A stretch of DNA of 64,000 nucleotides. It comes from an uncultured Eubacteriales bacterium (GTDB lineage Bacteria > Bacillota > Clostridia > Oscillospirales > CAG-272). The stretch is taken from contig CAKRZE010000012.1 in the NCBI GenBank assembly GCA_934432725.1, forward strand, positions 14,044 through 78,043. The letters are read 5' to 3'. Every line of letters starts with the position of its first letter. Within the stretch, counting starts at the first letter, position 1. The position numbers were made by a program, and so were the translations under genes. Under the pieces are notes generated by a model. The model was given only the letters and a program-made list of their open reading frames with translations, was not told where the DNA came from and made no database searches. This document shows, piece after piece, positions 9,071 through 16,350 of this stretch.

Positions 9071-9612
9071 AAAGAGAATTTTTGATGAATCTCGGGCTGG
9101 ACCACCGCACGGTCAGCGCGGTCATGGCGGAGAACGGGCGTGATATCGAGGCAATGCGGGCACTTGCGGCGGAAAAGGATCAGGAGATCGGCGAGCTGCG
9201 CAGCTCTCTCTCCGATAAGGATGCCGAATGGGAAAAGCGCCTGAAGGACAGCGAGGCTTCCTTCCGTGCACAGTCCGAGGAGGCGGAGGCGCGGCATGCC
9301 AAGGAGCTTGACGCGCTCCGTGAGGAGGAAAAAAAGCGCGACTATGCCAGAACGGTGCTTGAGAGGGCAAAAAGGGAACGCTTTGCCTCCGGATTTGCGG
9401 AAAAGTCCGCCTGCGATGCGCTTTTGCAATGCGGACCGGATACCGATGCGGACGAATTCTTCCGGAAGCTGCGTGAAAGCGATCCCGCGCTCTTTCTGCC
9501 GCCGGAGAATGCGGAGCCGGTTCCGCTTTACAGCATTCCGGAGCCGGACGGCTCCGAGGTGCAGTCGGACGGAGGCTTTGAACCGCCGCTTCGCTTCCTG
9601 CGCGCAAGGTGA
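9067..9612 (+). CDS. Phage scaffold-like coiled-coil protein (Gp20 family type)
   Basis: A 181-residue, very acidic/basic helical protein. Residues 30-110 form a coiled coil rich in Glu, Lys, Arg and Ala (EELDALREEEKKRD-like heptads), then a segment ERFASGFAEKSACDALLQCGPD and an acidic tail. This is the layout of the phage minor structural Gp20 scaffolds, which direct capsid assembly and lie just after the portal gene, as here. ATG overlaps the portal stop by four bases. A scaffold immediately followed by the capsid would be canonical; here the capsid gene is 3.4 kb upstream. Confidence 0.75.
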   Translation: MKREFLMNLGLDHRTVSAVMAENGRDIEAMRALAAEKDQEIGELRSSLSDKDAEWEKRLKDSEASFRAQSEEAEARHAKELDALREEEKKRDYARTVLERAKRERFASGFAEKSACDALLQCGPDTDADEFFRKLRESDPALFLPPENAEPVPLYSIPEPDGSEVQSDGGFEPPLRFLRAR

Positions 9613-9860
9613 TTTTTACTGCCCGCAATACGCTTTGCGTGATGATTCCTCCGGGCAGGATGCTTTGACGGAGAGCCTGCCGGCGGGCTTTTGCGGAATA
9701 CCGTGTCTTGGCGCGGCTCTTCAGCATCCGGCAGGGGACAGAGGGTATGGAAACGCCTGCGCTGACAGGTGAATCACGCTTTGAAAATCATTTCGTGACC
9801 GGAGGCACCGGTGATCAAATTCTATCTGCGATGACGTTTCACGCCAGAATGGAGGGTATC

Positions 9861-10256
9861 ATGGCGTATATTGATTATCCGTTTTACACAAATATATTTG
9901 CCGGAAAGGATATTCCGGCAGAGGAATTCGATGCGCTTGCGGAAGCTGCGACCGATCTGCTCGGCGGGATCTGCTCCAGACCGTTTCCGCCGGACAGCGA
10001 TGCCGTCCGGCGCGCGGTGGCGTATCAGACCGAGCTTTTGTACTGTCAGGGAGGAAGGGATGCGGTTGCCGGTCTTTCTCTCTCCGGAGGACTCAGCGAG
10101 CGGCTCGGGGATTATACGGTCGGTCTTTCCTCTTACGGAAACCAGCGGCAGTGCGTGCCGATGGCGGAGGGGATTCCGGTTTCCGGAATGGCAATTCTGA
10201 TCCTCCGCCGTGCCGGGCTGATGTCAAGAGTCGCCGGGGGAGGCGATGCGGTATGA
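9861..10256 (+). CDS. Head-tail connector protein
   Basis: A 131-residue protein. MAYIDYPFYTNIF is followed by helices (EEFDALAEAATDLLGGICSRP, DAVRRAVAYQTELL) and a beta hairpin around LGDYTVGLSSYG, matching the gp6/gp15-type adaptor that binds the portal. The start has GGAGGG 8-9 bases upstream; the longer open frame upstream is rejected. About 250 bp of non-coding DNA separates it from the scaffold gene, where a capsid gene would normally lie. Its stop overlaps the next start (ATGA). Confidence 0.75.
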   Translation: MAYIDYPFYTNIFAGKDIPAEEFDALAEAATDLLGGICSRPFPPDSDAVRRAVAYQTELLYCQGGRDAVAGLSLSGGLSERLGDYTVGLSSYGNQRQCVPMAEGIPVSGMAILILRRAGLMSRVAGGGDAV

Positions 10257-10618
10257 GTGTTTGCCGTATGCTGCAGGATGCGGTTACGCTCTATCTCCGC
10301 TCCGGTGCGGATGCGGACGGCAAGACGGTTTTCCGGCGGCGTGTTTTAAAAAACTGCCGCTGCACTCTGAACCGGGAGTCCGATTCGTTCGGCGATCCCG
10401 TCCGGCTGACGGCGGTGCTGTATGTATTTCCGGGGGCGCTCCTGGACGGGGGAGAGATTTTGTCCGTTTCACCGGGGGATTTGCTTTGTCCGGGAACGGA
10501 ATCCGGCGATCAGCCTCCGGAGGGGGCGCTTCGCGTCTGCTCGGTCAAAGTCTTTGACTGCGGTAGGGAAAAAACAAGGTATCTGAAAATTGTGGGGAAG
10601 GGAGGCGGCGGCATATGA
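10253..10618 (+). CDS. Small phage structural protein, DUF6751-like
   Basis: A 121-residue protein with MSVCRMLQDAVTLYLRSGAD, then FRRRVLKNCRCTLNRES and beta-rich sequence ending LRVCSVKVFDCGREKTRYLKIVGKG. The pattern (an opening about DVTLY, then a short converted helix and beta strands) resembles the DUF6751 / minor capsid proteins found between connector and tail genes in Clostridia prophages, likely head closure. It overlaps both neighbours by four bases (ATGA). Confidence 0.55.
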   Translation: MSVCRMLQDAVTLYLRSGADADGKTVFRRRVLKNCRCTLNRESDSFGDPVRLTAVLYVFPGALLDGGEILSVSPGDLLCPGTESGDQPPEGALRVCSVKVFDCGREKTRYLKIVGKGGGGI

Positions 10619-10974
10619 GAACGCAGACCGATGCCGGGGTTTTTCGGTTTTCACGGGACGGCGTGCAGCTGGAGATCCTCTCCGACTCCCTGTTCCGGGA
10701 CAAAATTCTGTATTATGACCGGCTGCTTGCGGGAATCGGCTTTCCGGACCTTCCGGCAGGAGATGAGCCTCTCTCCCGGCTGCTCCTCTTTATGCTGAAC
10801 GATCTTCTGGGGGAGGATGCCGTTTTGCGCCTGTCCGGCGGCAGGGTCCCCGGACCTTTGCAGGCAGGGGAGCTTTTGACGGCTTTGCTTCGCGCTTACG
10901 GCGACTGGCTGGAGGAGAGGATCCTTTCGGCTTCTTTGGAAGGAGGTGATGTGCGTTGCTTAACATCTTTTTGA
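10615..10974 (+). CDS. Small tail-assembly chaperone-like protein
   Basis: A 119-residue protein. The middle and C-terminal part (LLFMLNDLLGEDAVLRLSGG, then LQAGELLTALLRAYGDWLEER) resembles DUF6673-type proteins, which have a helix, an FGEG.A..IFGG-like turn and a closing helix, and which precede the tape-measure gene in Clostridia prophages. By position this would be a tail-assembly chaperone. It overlaps the upstream gene by four bases and the next gene (Dit) by 19. No tape-measure gene follows. Family link is tentative. Confidence 0.5.
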   Translation: MRTQTDAGVFRFSRDGVQLEILSDSLFRDKILYYDRLLAGIGFPDLPAGDEPLSRLLLFMLNDLLGEDAVLRLSGGRVPGPLQAGELLTALLRAYGDWLEERILSASLEGGDVRCLTSF

Positions 10975-11807
10975 AAATCGGCAACAGATCTGTCACTCTG
11001 GGGCACAAATGCACATACCGTATAGTGAGTACGGAGGGGCTGGAGGCAGGCGAGTACCGTCTGATCCTTTCGGAAAACGCGCTTCTTGACGGGGCGCGGG
11101 TGGATGGACTCCGGGTACTGCCGAGAACGGTAAAGCTGGTATTTGATGTGGTGTGCGATGATCCGGACGGCGTTCACAGGGCTTCGCTCCTCTCCTTCTT
11201 CCATCCGGCTGCCGACGGGGTGATGACCGTGACCCGAAGCGGCTGCCGCAGACAGATCGGCTGCCGTGTTTCCGCACTTTCCTTCCGGCAGCAGACCGCC
11301 TATCAGCCGCTTCGCGTCAGCGTAACGCTGCTCTGTCCGGATCCGTTTTTTACCGATGCGGAGGACAAGACCGCTTCGATCGATACGGTGGCTCCGCTGC
11401 TCTCCTTCCCGTTGACCTCTCTGAAGGGATCGGGCGTTTCCGGGAGCGCCGTGACAAGAAGCTATGATGTGGTGATTGACAATACGGGGGATCTTCCGAT
11501 CGGCGTCCGCGCGGTGTTTACGGTGCTGTCCGGAAAAACGGGCAGCGTTCAGAATCCGGGAATTGCCTGCGGAGGCGAGGGTGTAAAGCTGCTGGATACG
11601 CTGACTGCCGGGGATGAGGTGACCGTTTCAACCTGCCCGGGCAGCAAAAAGATCCTGAAAAACGGAAAAAATACGTATCTTTTTTCAAGAACGAGCATAT
11701 TCTTTGAGATACCTGCCGGAAAAAGCACGGTTTCCTTTACGGCGGATTCCGGGAAAACGCTGCTTTCCGGGACGGTGTCCTATCGATGCCGGTATCTCGG
11801 AATATGA
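10956..11807 (+). CDS. Distal tail protein (Dit-like)
   Basis: A 283-residue tail-tip hub protein. The N-terminal part (LEAGEYRLILSENALLDGARVDG...PRTVKLVFDV) and the beta-rich domains with SFRQQTAYQPLRVSVTLLCPDPFF are the usual Dit pattern, including the strand in which the ring contacts the tube. Translation starts at TTG (10956) with a perfect AAGGAGGTGAT site 6-8 bases upstream, located inside the 3' end of the previous gene. The C-terminal GNTYLF-type strand followed by a SYRCRYLGI end is also typical. It is directly upstream of the Tal gene, as in siphoviruses. Confidence 0.75.
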   Translation: MLNIFLKIGNRSVTLGHKCTYRIVSTEGLEAGEYRLILSENALLDGARVDGLRVLPRTVKLVFDVVCDDPDGVHRASLLSFFHPAADGVMTVTRSGCRRQIGCRVSALSFRQQTAYQPLRVSVTLLCPDPFFTDAEDKTASIDTVAPLLSFPLTSLKGSGVSGSAVTRSYDVVIDNTGDLPIGVRAVFTVLSGKTGSVQNPGIACGGEGVKLLDTLTAGDEVTVSTCPGSKKILKNGKNTYLFSRTSIFFEIPAGKSTVSFTADSGKTLLSGTVSYRCRYLGI

Positions 11808-11852
11808 TCCGGGCAGGCTTGCGTGCCGGGTGCCCGGGACGGAGGGATGTTT

Positions 11853-12935
11853 ATGATGCTGTTATTGCTGGATGAGGATTTTAAGATTTGCGGGACGGTG
11901 GAGCAGTATGAAAGCCTTGTCTGGAGAAGGAGATACTTTGCGGTCGGCTCCTTTACCCTGACACTGCCCGCTGCTTTTTTCCGTCAGGTCAGCGGGGCGG
12001 CGTATCTGTTTCATCCGCGCAACAATGAGACTGCGGTGATTGAAAGCATAGATCTGACGGTGGACAGAAGCGGAAAAAGCTCGCTTTCGGTATCCGGAAG
12101 AATGCTGGAATGTCTGTTTGAACGGCGTGTGATCGAGGATACGGCGCGTTTGTCCGGAGGCGTGGGGGCTGCGGTGAACAATCTGGTCCGGATCTACGCC
12201 ATGACGCATGAGAGAAAGATTCCGTACCTGCGCTGGCTTAAGGAGAATTCCCTGAACGATACCGTAAACGCACAGATGACCGGGGTCGGACTGCTTGAGG
12301 CGCTGTATACGGTCCTGAAGCCGTATCAGGCGTCCTTTTCCCTGACATACAATGCGGAAAAGAACCGGCTGGAGTTTTCCGCATGGAAGGGGCTGGACCG
12401 GACGCAGAGCCAGACGGAGAACGGCTGGGCGGTTTTCTCGACCTCGCTGGAAAACATCGCGGCAAGCGCCTACAGCAGCAACACCGCCGGTTACTGTAAT
12501 TTCGCTTACGTATACGGCGCCGAACAGGACGGGGTGCGTCCGTGCGCGACGGTTGACAAGACCGTGAACGGACAAAACCGCAGAGAGCTTTATGTGGATG
12601 CGCATGATCTGAAAAAGACAACGGTGTCGGATTCCGGTACGGAAACCGCTCTGACGGACGAACAGTACCGTCAGCTCCTGATTCGCCGCGGAGAGGAGGC
12701 TCTGGAGCGGCACGCCGGCGAGCAATGCTTCACCGGTGCGCTTGCACAGAACGCCGCACCGGTTTACCGGGTTGACTATGATCTGGGAGACGTGGTCAGT
12801 CTGGAGGATGCCGAAAACGGCATATCCGCAGAGCTTCGGGTGACGGAGCTGATTGAAACCTGGCGGGACGGCGGATGCAGAGTGGACGCGGTATTCGGGA
12901 AAAAGACGCCGGACTCCGTCTGGACGGTTTCCTGA
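11853..12935 (+). CDS. Tail-associated protein, siphovirus Gp37-like (Tal)
   Basis: A 360-residue protein with MMLLLLDEDFKICGTVEQYESLVWRRRY, matching the first domain of ReqiPepy6 Gp37-like tail proteins, followed by beta domains and RIYAMTHERKIPYLRW. The C-terminal half has TDEQYRQLLIRRGEEALERH and YDLGDVVSLEDAENGI, typical of the tail hub fold in which the protein caps the tube. No peptidase domain is appended, so it is a short Tal. GGAGGG lies six bases before the chosen ATG. Confidence 0.8.
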   Translation: MMLLLLDEDFKICGTVEQYESLVWRRRYFAVGSFTLTLPAAFFRQVSGAAYLFHPRNNETAVIESIDLTVDRSGKSSLSVSGRMLECLFERRVIEDTARLSGGVGAAVNNLVRIYAMTHERKIPYLRWLKENSLNDTVNAQMTGVGLLEALYTVLKPYQASFSLTYNAEKNRLEFSAWKGLDRTQSQTENGWAVFSTSLENIAASAYSSNTAGYCNFAYVYGAEQDGVRPCATVDKTVNGQNRRELYVDAHDLKKTTVSDSGTETALTDEQYRQLLIRRGEEALERHAGEQCFTGALAQNAAPVYRVDYDLGDVVSLEDAENGISAELRVTELIETWRDGGCRVDAVFGKKTPDSVWTVS

Positions 12936-13070
12936 ACCGGTGCATGGCGCGGAAGACGGCTGCGGCAGCGATGCTTCCGGGTGTGCGGCAGGATCGCGGG
13001 GGATATTCCGGGGCAGGCTGCTCCGGGTGAAAACGAATGGCTGATAAAATGAAAGGATGATGAAATCTTT

Positions 13071-13964
13071 ATGGCTTTTCAAAGCGGTTTGTTTGATTCG
13101 ACGGAGGTCGAAATTCTGCCGGGAGGAATGGCGGTCGGCAATAAGGCGCAGAATGCGGCGTTCTTTGCCAAATATTTTTCCTCATTTATCGGAAACGGCG
13201 TCTTCCGGGAGGAAAACGGCGGCTTTCTGGCACATGCCGATGACGGAATGAGTGTGACGGTCTCCGCAGGAAGAGCCTTTATCAACGGCTATTTCTGCTA
13301 TGACGACGGCACTTATACCGAATCGTTTGCTGCGGATACGGCGGAGCATACATACTGGCTGATTCTTCGCCTGAATCTGACGGACGGGGAGATCGGACGG
13401 GAATGGGTAACCGATCCGGCAGAGGGAACGCTTCCGGTCCGGAGCGCTCAGATTTATGATTTGGTGCTCGCAAAGCTCTGCATTCCGGCAAACGCGACGG
13501 CGCTGACCGCCGCGATGCTGACCGATACCAGACAGGATACCTCGCTTTGCGGATATGTCTGCGCGGTCAAGTCGGAAGCCTGCCTTGCGGCAGACCGGCT
13601 TTCCGTTTCCCGCACGGTTTCCCTGACCGGCGCCGTGACCGCAGCTCCCGTGCCGTTTGACGGGACCTCCGATGTGGTGCTTGAAACGGAGGAGCTTGAT
13701 TTGTCGGAGGCAGTCGGAACGCTTCCGGTCTCCAAGGGCGGAACGGGAGCTACCGATGCTGCCCGGGCGCGCAGCTATCTCGGCTGCGCCGCAGCCTCCC
13801 ATACGCACAGTGCCTCGGATATTTCCGGAACGCTGGGCGCCTCGGTGAAGGCGGCGGGCGGAACGGATTATTCCGCGCTGCGGCTTCGCAATATTTCGGT
13901 GGTATCTGCGGCACCGACAGAGCTGGCGGACGGAATGCTTGCTGCGGTTATTTCCGGGTCCTGA
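13071..13964 (+). CDS. Tail fibre / baseplate receptor-binding protein
   Basis: A 297-residue protein. The N-terminal 150 residues (MAFQSGLFDSTEVEILPGGM, NAAFFAKYFSSFIGNGVF, VTVSAGRAFINGYFCYDDGT) match the upper baseplate protein of Firmicutes siphoviruses. The C-terminal part has the classic fibre sequence SKGGTGATDAARARSYLGC followed by AASHTHSASDISG, a trimerising repeat used near receptor-binding tips. The fibre is short and lacks a long tip domain, so host binding, if any, would depend on this region. Confidence 0.8.
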   Translation: MAFQSGLFDSTEVEILPGGMAVGNKAQNAAFFAKYFSSFIGNGVFREENGGFLAHADDGMSVTVSAGRAFINGYFCYDDGTYTESFAADTAEHTYWLILRLNLTDGEIGREWVTDPAEGTLPVRSAQIYDLVLAKLCIPANATALTAAMLTDTRQDTSLCGYVCAVKSEACLAADRLSVSRTVSLTGAVTAAPVPFDGTSDVVLETEELDLSEAVGTLPVSKGGTGATDAARARSYLGCAAASHTHSASDISGTLGASVKAAGGTDYSALRLRNISVVSAAPTELADGMLAAVISGS

Positions 13965-13979
13965 GGGGAGGCTGCGGCT

Positions 13980-14108
13980 ATGTATGTCGGAAAAGACGGC
14001 GCGGCGGTGGAAATATCCGCACTGTACGCCGGAAAGGACGGCGCAGTCACGGAGATTTCCTCACTGTATGTGGGGGAGGACGGCGCTGTTTGCGAAATTG
14101 TACTCTGA
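13980..14108 (+). CDS. 42-residue protein of three tandem repeats
   Basis: The whole product consists of three copies of a unit of about 16 residues: YVGKDGAAVEISAL, YAGKDGAVTEISSL and YVGEDGAVCEIVL. It starts 16 bases after the fibre gene with GGGGAGG upstream. Similar YVGVDG repeats occur at the ends of tail-fibre-associated proteins in Clostridia prophages, so it is probably a structural accessory or detached fibre tail piece. Function unknown. Confidence 0.7.
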   Translation: MYVGKDGAAVEISALYAGKDGAVTEISSLYVGEDGAVCEIVL

Positions 14109-14182
14109 ATGACCGGAATTACGGAAAAACATGAAAAAAACGGCGTTTTTTCAAAAGCGCCGGGAAAGAAAGGATGTAAAAC

Positions 14183-14563
14183 ATGGGAAAAGTGATTTTC
14201 GGGGACGGAACCGTTTTGGAGACGGCTGCCTATCCGGTGGAAACGGAGCCTTGTATTTTTGTCAAGCGCAGAACGGTCTGCGGAAAAAACAGAGAGGTTT
14301 TGCGGCTGACGGTGAAGGCATCGCAGGAGCAGGCGGCAGCCTGCTTCCGGGACGGCGCCTCCTATGCCGTGGAAAACGGAGACGGAGTTTTGTACGATAA
14401 GAGCGATTACTGTGTGGCGGGAGACATTGTCGATCACAGAGACGGCAGAGTGACCGTCTATATGGGCAAGAAAACAGAGGAGGAGCTGACGGCGGAGCTG
14501 TTTGCAAGGGATGCCGCAGCGCTCTTTTACAAGCTTAAAACAGGGGGTGATCTGAATGACTGA
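14183..14563 (+). CDS. Small tail-associated protein of unknown function
   Basis: A 126-residue protein with MGKVIFGDGTVLETAAYPVE, a beta-rich N-terminal half and KASQEQAAACFRDGASYAVE, then a C-terminal helix. Proteins of this layout sit between the fibre gene and xkdX in Clostridia prophages. The start has AAGAAAGGA upstream. The stop overlaps the XkdX start by eight bases, so the two are translationally coupled. No function can be named. Confidence 0.65.
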   Translation: MGKVIFGDGTVLETAAYPVETEPCIFVKRRTVCGKNREVLRLTVKASQEQAAACFRDGASYAVENGDGVLYDKSDYCVAGDIVDHRDGRVTVYMGKKTEEELTAELFARDAAALFYKLKTGGDLND

Positions 14564-14693
14564 TCTGGAGAGAATCGGAAGGCTGTACCGGATGGGCATT
14601 TATAAGAAAGAACACGTCAGAGCCTTTGTAAGGGCAGGCGTGATGACAGCGGAGGAATACCGGGAAATGACCGGTGAGGAATATACGGCGTGA
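14556..14693 (+). CDS. XkdX family protein
   Basis: A 45-residue protein, MTDLERIGRLYRMGIYKKE followed by VRAFVRAGVMTAEEYREMTG. The pattern of a short helix, KxxVRxFVxxGxIT and EEYxxITG is diagnostic of XkdX, a tiny protein encoded after the tail-fibre genes of PBSX-like prophages. Its function is unknown. The size matches the family. Confidence 0.85.
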   Translation: MTDLERIGRLYRMGIYKKEHVRAFVRAGVMTAEEYREMTGEEYTA

Positions 14694-14725
14694 ATGCTGC
14701 CGGCGAAGGAAGGAACGGATGACAG

Positions 14726-15328
14726 ATGAGCGGAGGTCCATACGGAAGCGGAAGCTTCAGGCTTCTTGACAGGTGCGGATACCGCACCGACCCTGAAACC
14801 GGACGGTTTTGTGAAAACCGTGCGGCAGAGGTGACCGGGCTTGACCGGAAAACACTGACGGCGCTTTTCTGCGGGCGCGTGATACGTACTGTGCGCGGCA
14901 GGGACGCCTGCTCGCTTACGCTGAGAAGCCCGGACGGGACGGAGGTGACCTATGACCGGCTTGCCGCACTGTCGGCGGAGACGGGTGACCTTCTCCGTGC
15001 GGGCGATGCGGTGGGAACCGAGGGGGAGCATTCGGTCCGGCTTTCCGTTTTCCGTGAGGGCTATCCGATCCGCGCGGCGGAGTTCTTGGGGATTCCGAAT
15101 ATTCCCGGCGTTTACTGCCCGCCCGAGAGCGGCGGAACGTCCGAAGGCACGCTTCGCCCCGGAGACCCCGTCCGGATCGGCAATCCGGTCCGGTACGGGA
15201 CTGGACATCGGTTTCAGCCCTATTACGATATGTATGAGGTGGTCGGAATCCGCGGAGATCGGGTGACGGTCGGGATCGGAGGCTTTGCCGTGGCGGTGTT
15301 GCACCGGTGCGATGTGATTCCTCTGTGA
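14726..15328 (+). CDS. Degenerate M23 (LytM-fold) peptidase-like protein
   Basis: A 200-residue protein. Residues 49-120 follow the M23 strand pattern: CGRVIRTVRGRDACSLTLRS, PDGTEVTYDRLAALS, GDLLRAGDAVGTEG, then SVRLSVFREGYPIRAAEFLG where active enzymes have HLHFEV followed by xxG and P. The two histidine motifs that bind zinc (HxxxD and HLH) are not present, so it cannot be a classic metallopeptidase. The C-terminal part (PGDPVRIGN to VLHRCDVIPL) looks SH3-like. By place, after XkdX, an endolysin is expected; this is either a dead lysin or a wall-binding structural protein. Confidence 0.55.
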   Translation: MSGGPYGSGSFRLLDRCGYRTDPETGRFCENRAAEVTGLDRKTLTALFCGRVIRTVRGRDACSLTLRSPDGTEVTYDRLAALSAETGDLLRAGDAVGTEGEHSVRLSVFREGYPIRAAEFLGIPNIPGVYCPPESGGTSEGTLRPGDPVRIGNPVRYGTGHRFQPYYDMYEVVGIRGDRVTVGIGGFAVAVLHRCDVIPL

Positions 15329-15723
15329 CCGCGCTCCGCTGCCGGGATGCCTGCCGCATGAGCCGGCAGCGAGGAAAGCGGCGCATATGCGGGATATGCC
15401 CCTCCCGCACTGAAAAGAGGGGCGGAACAGGCTGCGGTGCCGTAAAAGTCCGCGGAGGGCTGCCGGAGGTCGGATGCGCGGAAAACCGCGCGCACCGGAG
15501 GAGGTCCGGAAAGGAAACGGCGTGTGCGGACGGGATAAAAGCCGCGCGGGGTACGCTGCCGGGGCGGGGTATGAGGGGCGGCAGCTCCGGGTCCCTGCGG
15601 CAGTGCCGCAGACAATCCGGAAGGGCACACCTTCGTGCTGCCGCTTCGCCGGTCCGGCTTTGGAGATTACCGCAGCAATACAGGAAAGGAAACCTTCGTT
15701 TTGAGAGAGAGACGGGTGCGAAT
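15329..15723. other. Intergenic stretch inside the phage-derived cluster
   Basis: About 395 bases with no supported gene. Short frames on both strands are Arg- and Cys-rich. No holin-like hydrophobic reading frame was found here, although a holin would be expected close to a lysin. Confidence 0.4.
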
Positions 15724-16002
15724 ATGACGGAAACAGAAGAAAAGACAGATATGGACGGGGAAGCCGCGGTCAGCGAGCGGGAAATCGTCCGGAAATACCG
15801 TGAAATTGCCTTTGGAAGCGGCTCTAAGGACAGCGACAGGCTGCGGGCGCTTGAATGGCTTTCCGCTTACGCCGAACGGAAAAAGGGGGAGGGAGCCGAG
15901 CTTCGCCGCCTGGACGAGATCCTGCGGTCGCTTCAGACCCGCCCGGAGAGAGACGGGCAGCCTTCCGGCTCCGCCGAAAAGCGGGAAGAAACGGAACTGT
16001 AG
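15724..16002 (+). CDS. Terminase small subunit-like protein
   Basis: A 92-residue protein, acidic at the start, then EREIVRKYREIAFGSGSKDSDRLRALEWLSAY, which is the signature of the C-terminal portion of PBSX-type small terminase subunits (KYxxIAFxD...R..ALxxL), and a closing helix LRRLDEILRSL. The DNA-binding helix-turn-helix that normally comes first is missing. Ribosome site weak (GAGAGAGAC). It is the last gene of the cluster, 11 kb from the large subunit. Assignment is by one motif. Confidence 0.5.
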   Translation: MTETEEKTDMDGEAAVSEREIVRKYREIAFGSGSKDSDRLRALEWLSAYAERKKGEGAELRRLDEILRSLQTRPERDGQPSGSAEKREETEL

Positions 16003-16110
16003 CAATGCAGCCTCAGAGCGATCCTTGCAGGAGACGCGGAGGTCCCAAAGACCGTTCGCGGCAAAATGCAGAGAGCGAAAAGGGGCTGCCGGATGCGGAG
16101 TCCGAAATAA

Positions 16111-16311
16111 AAGGGCTGTTAAAAACCTGATGCTTTTAACAGCCCTTCAAAAATGCCGGTCCGGAATCCGGCATTTTTGATTCGATTTTGGTCGCTTTTG
16201 TCCGTGCCATTGCCTTTTTAACGTTCCATGTGGCAAAACGGCGGCGCTTGAGTGCCGGGATCAATGCCGAGGGCGGTGTTAAAAACCTAAAACGAGTTTT
16301 TTAACACCGCC
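16111..16311 (+). repeat. Dispersed three-hairpin repeat, copy A
   Basis: Hairpin 1 (16111-16148) has 14-base arms AAGGGCTGTTAAAA and their complement. Hairpin 2 (16148-16179) has 12-base arms CAAAAATGCCGG. A conserved GGCAAAACGGCGGC follows at about 16237. Hairpin 3 (16272-16311) has 14-base arms GGCGGTGTTAAAAA. The full arrangement recurs inverted at 49708-49909, and the second half recurs at 27088-27196. It sits between convergent genes and would terminate transcription from both sides. Confidence 0.75.
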
Positions 16312-16350
16312 TTCCCTGCGCCGTTTGCGGCGTTTTTCCGGTGCGCGGGA

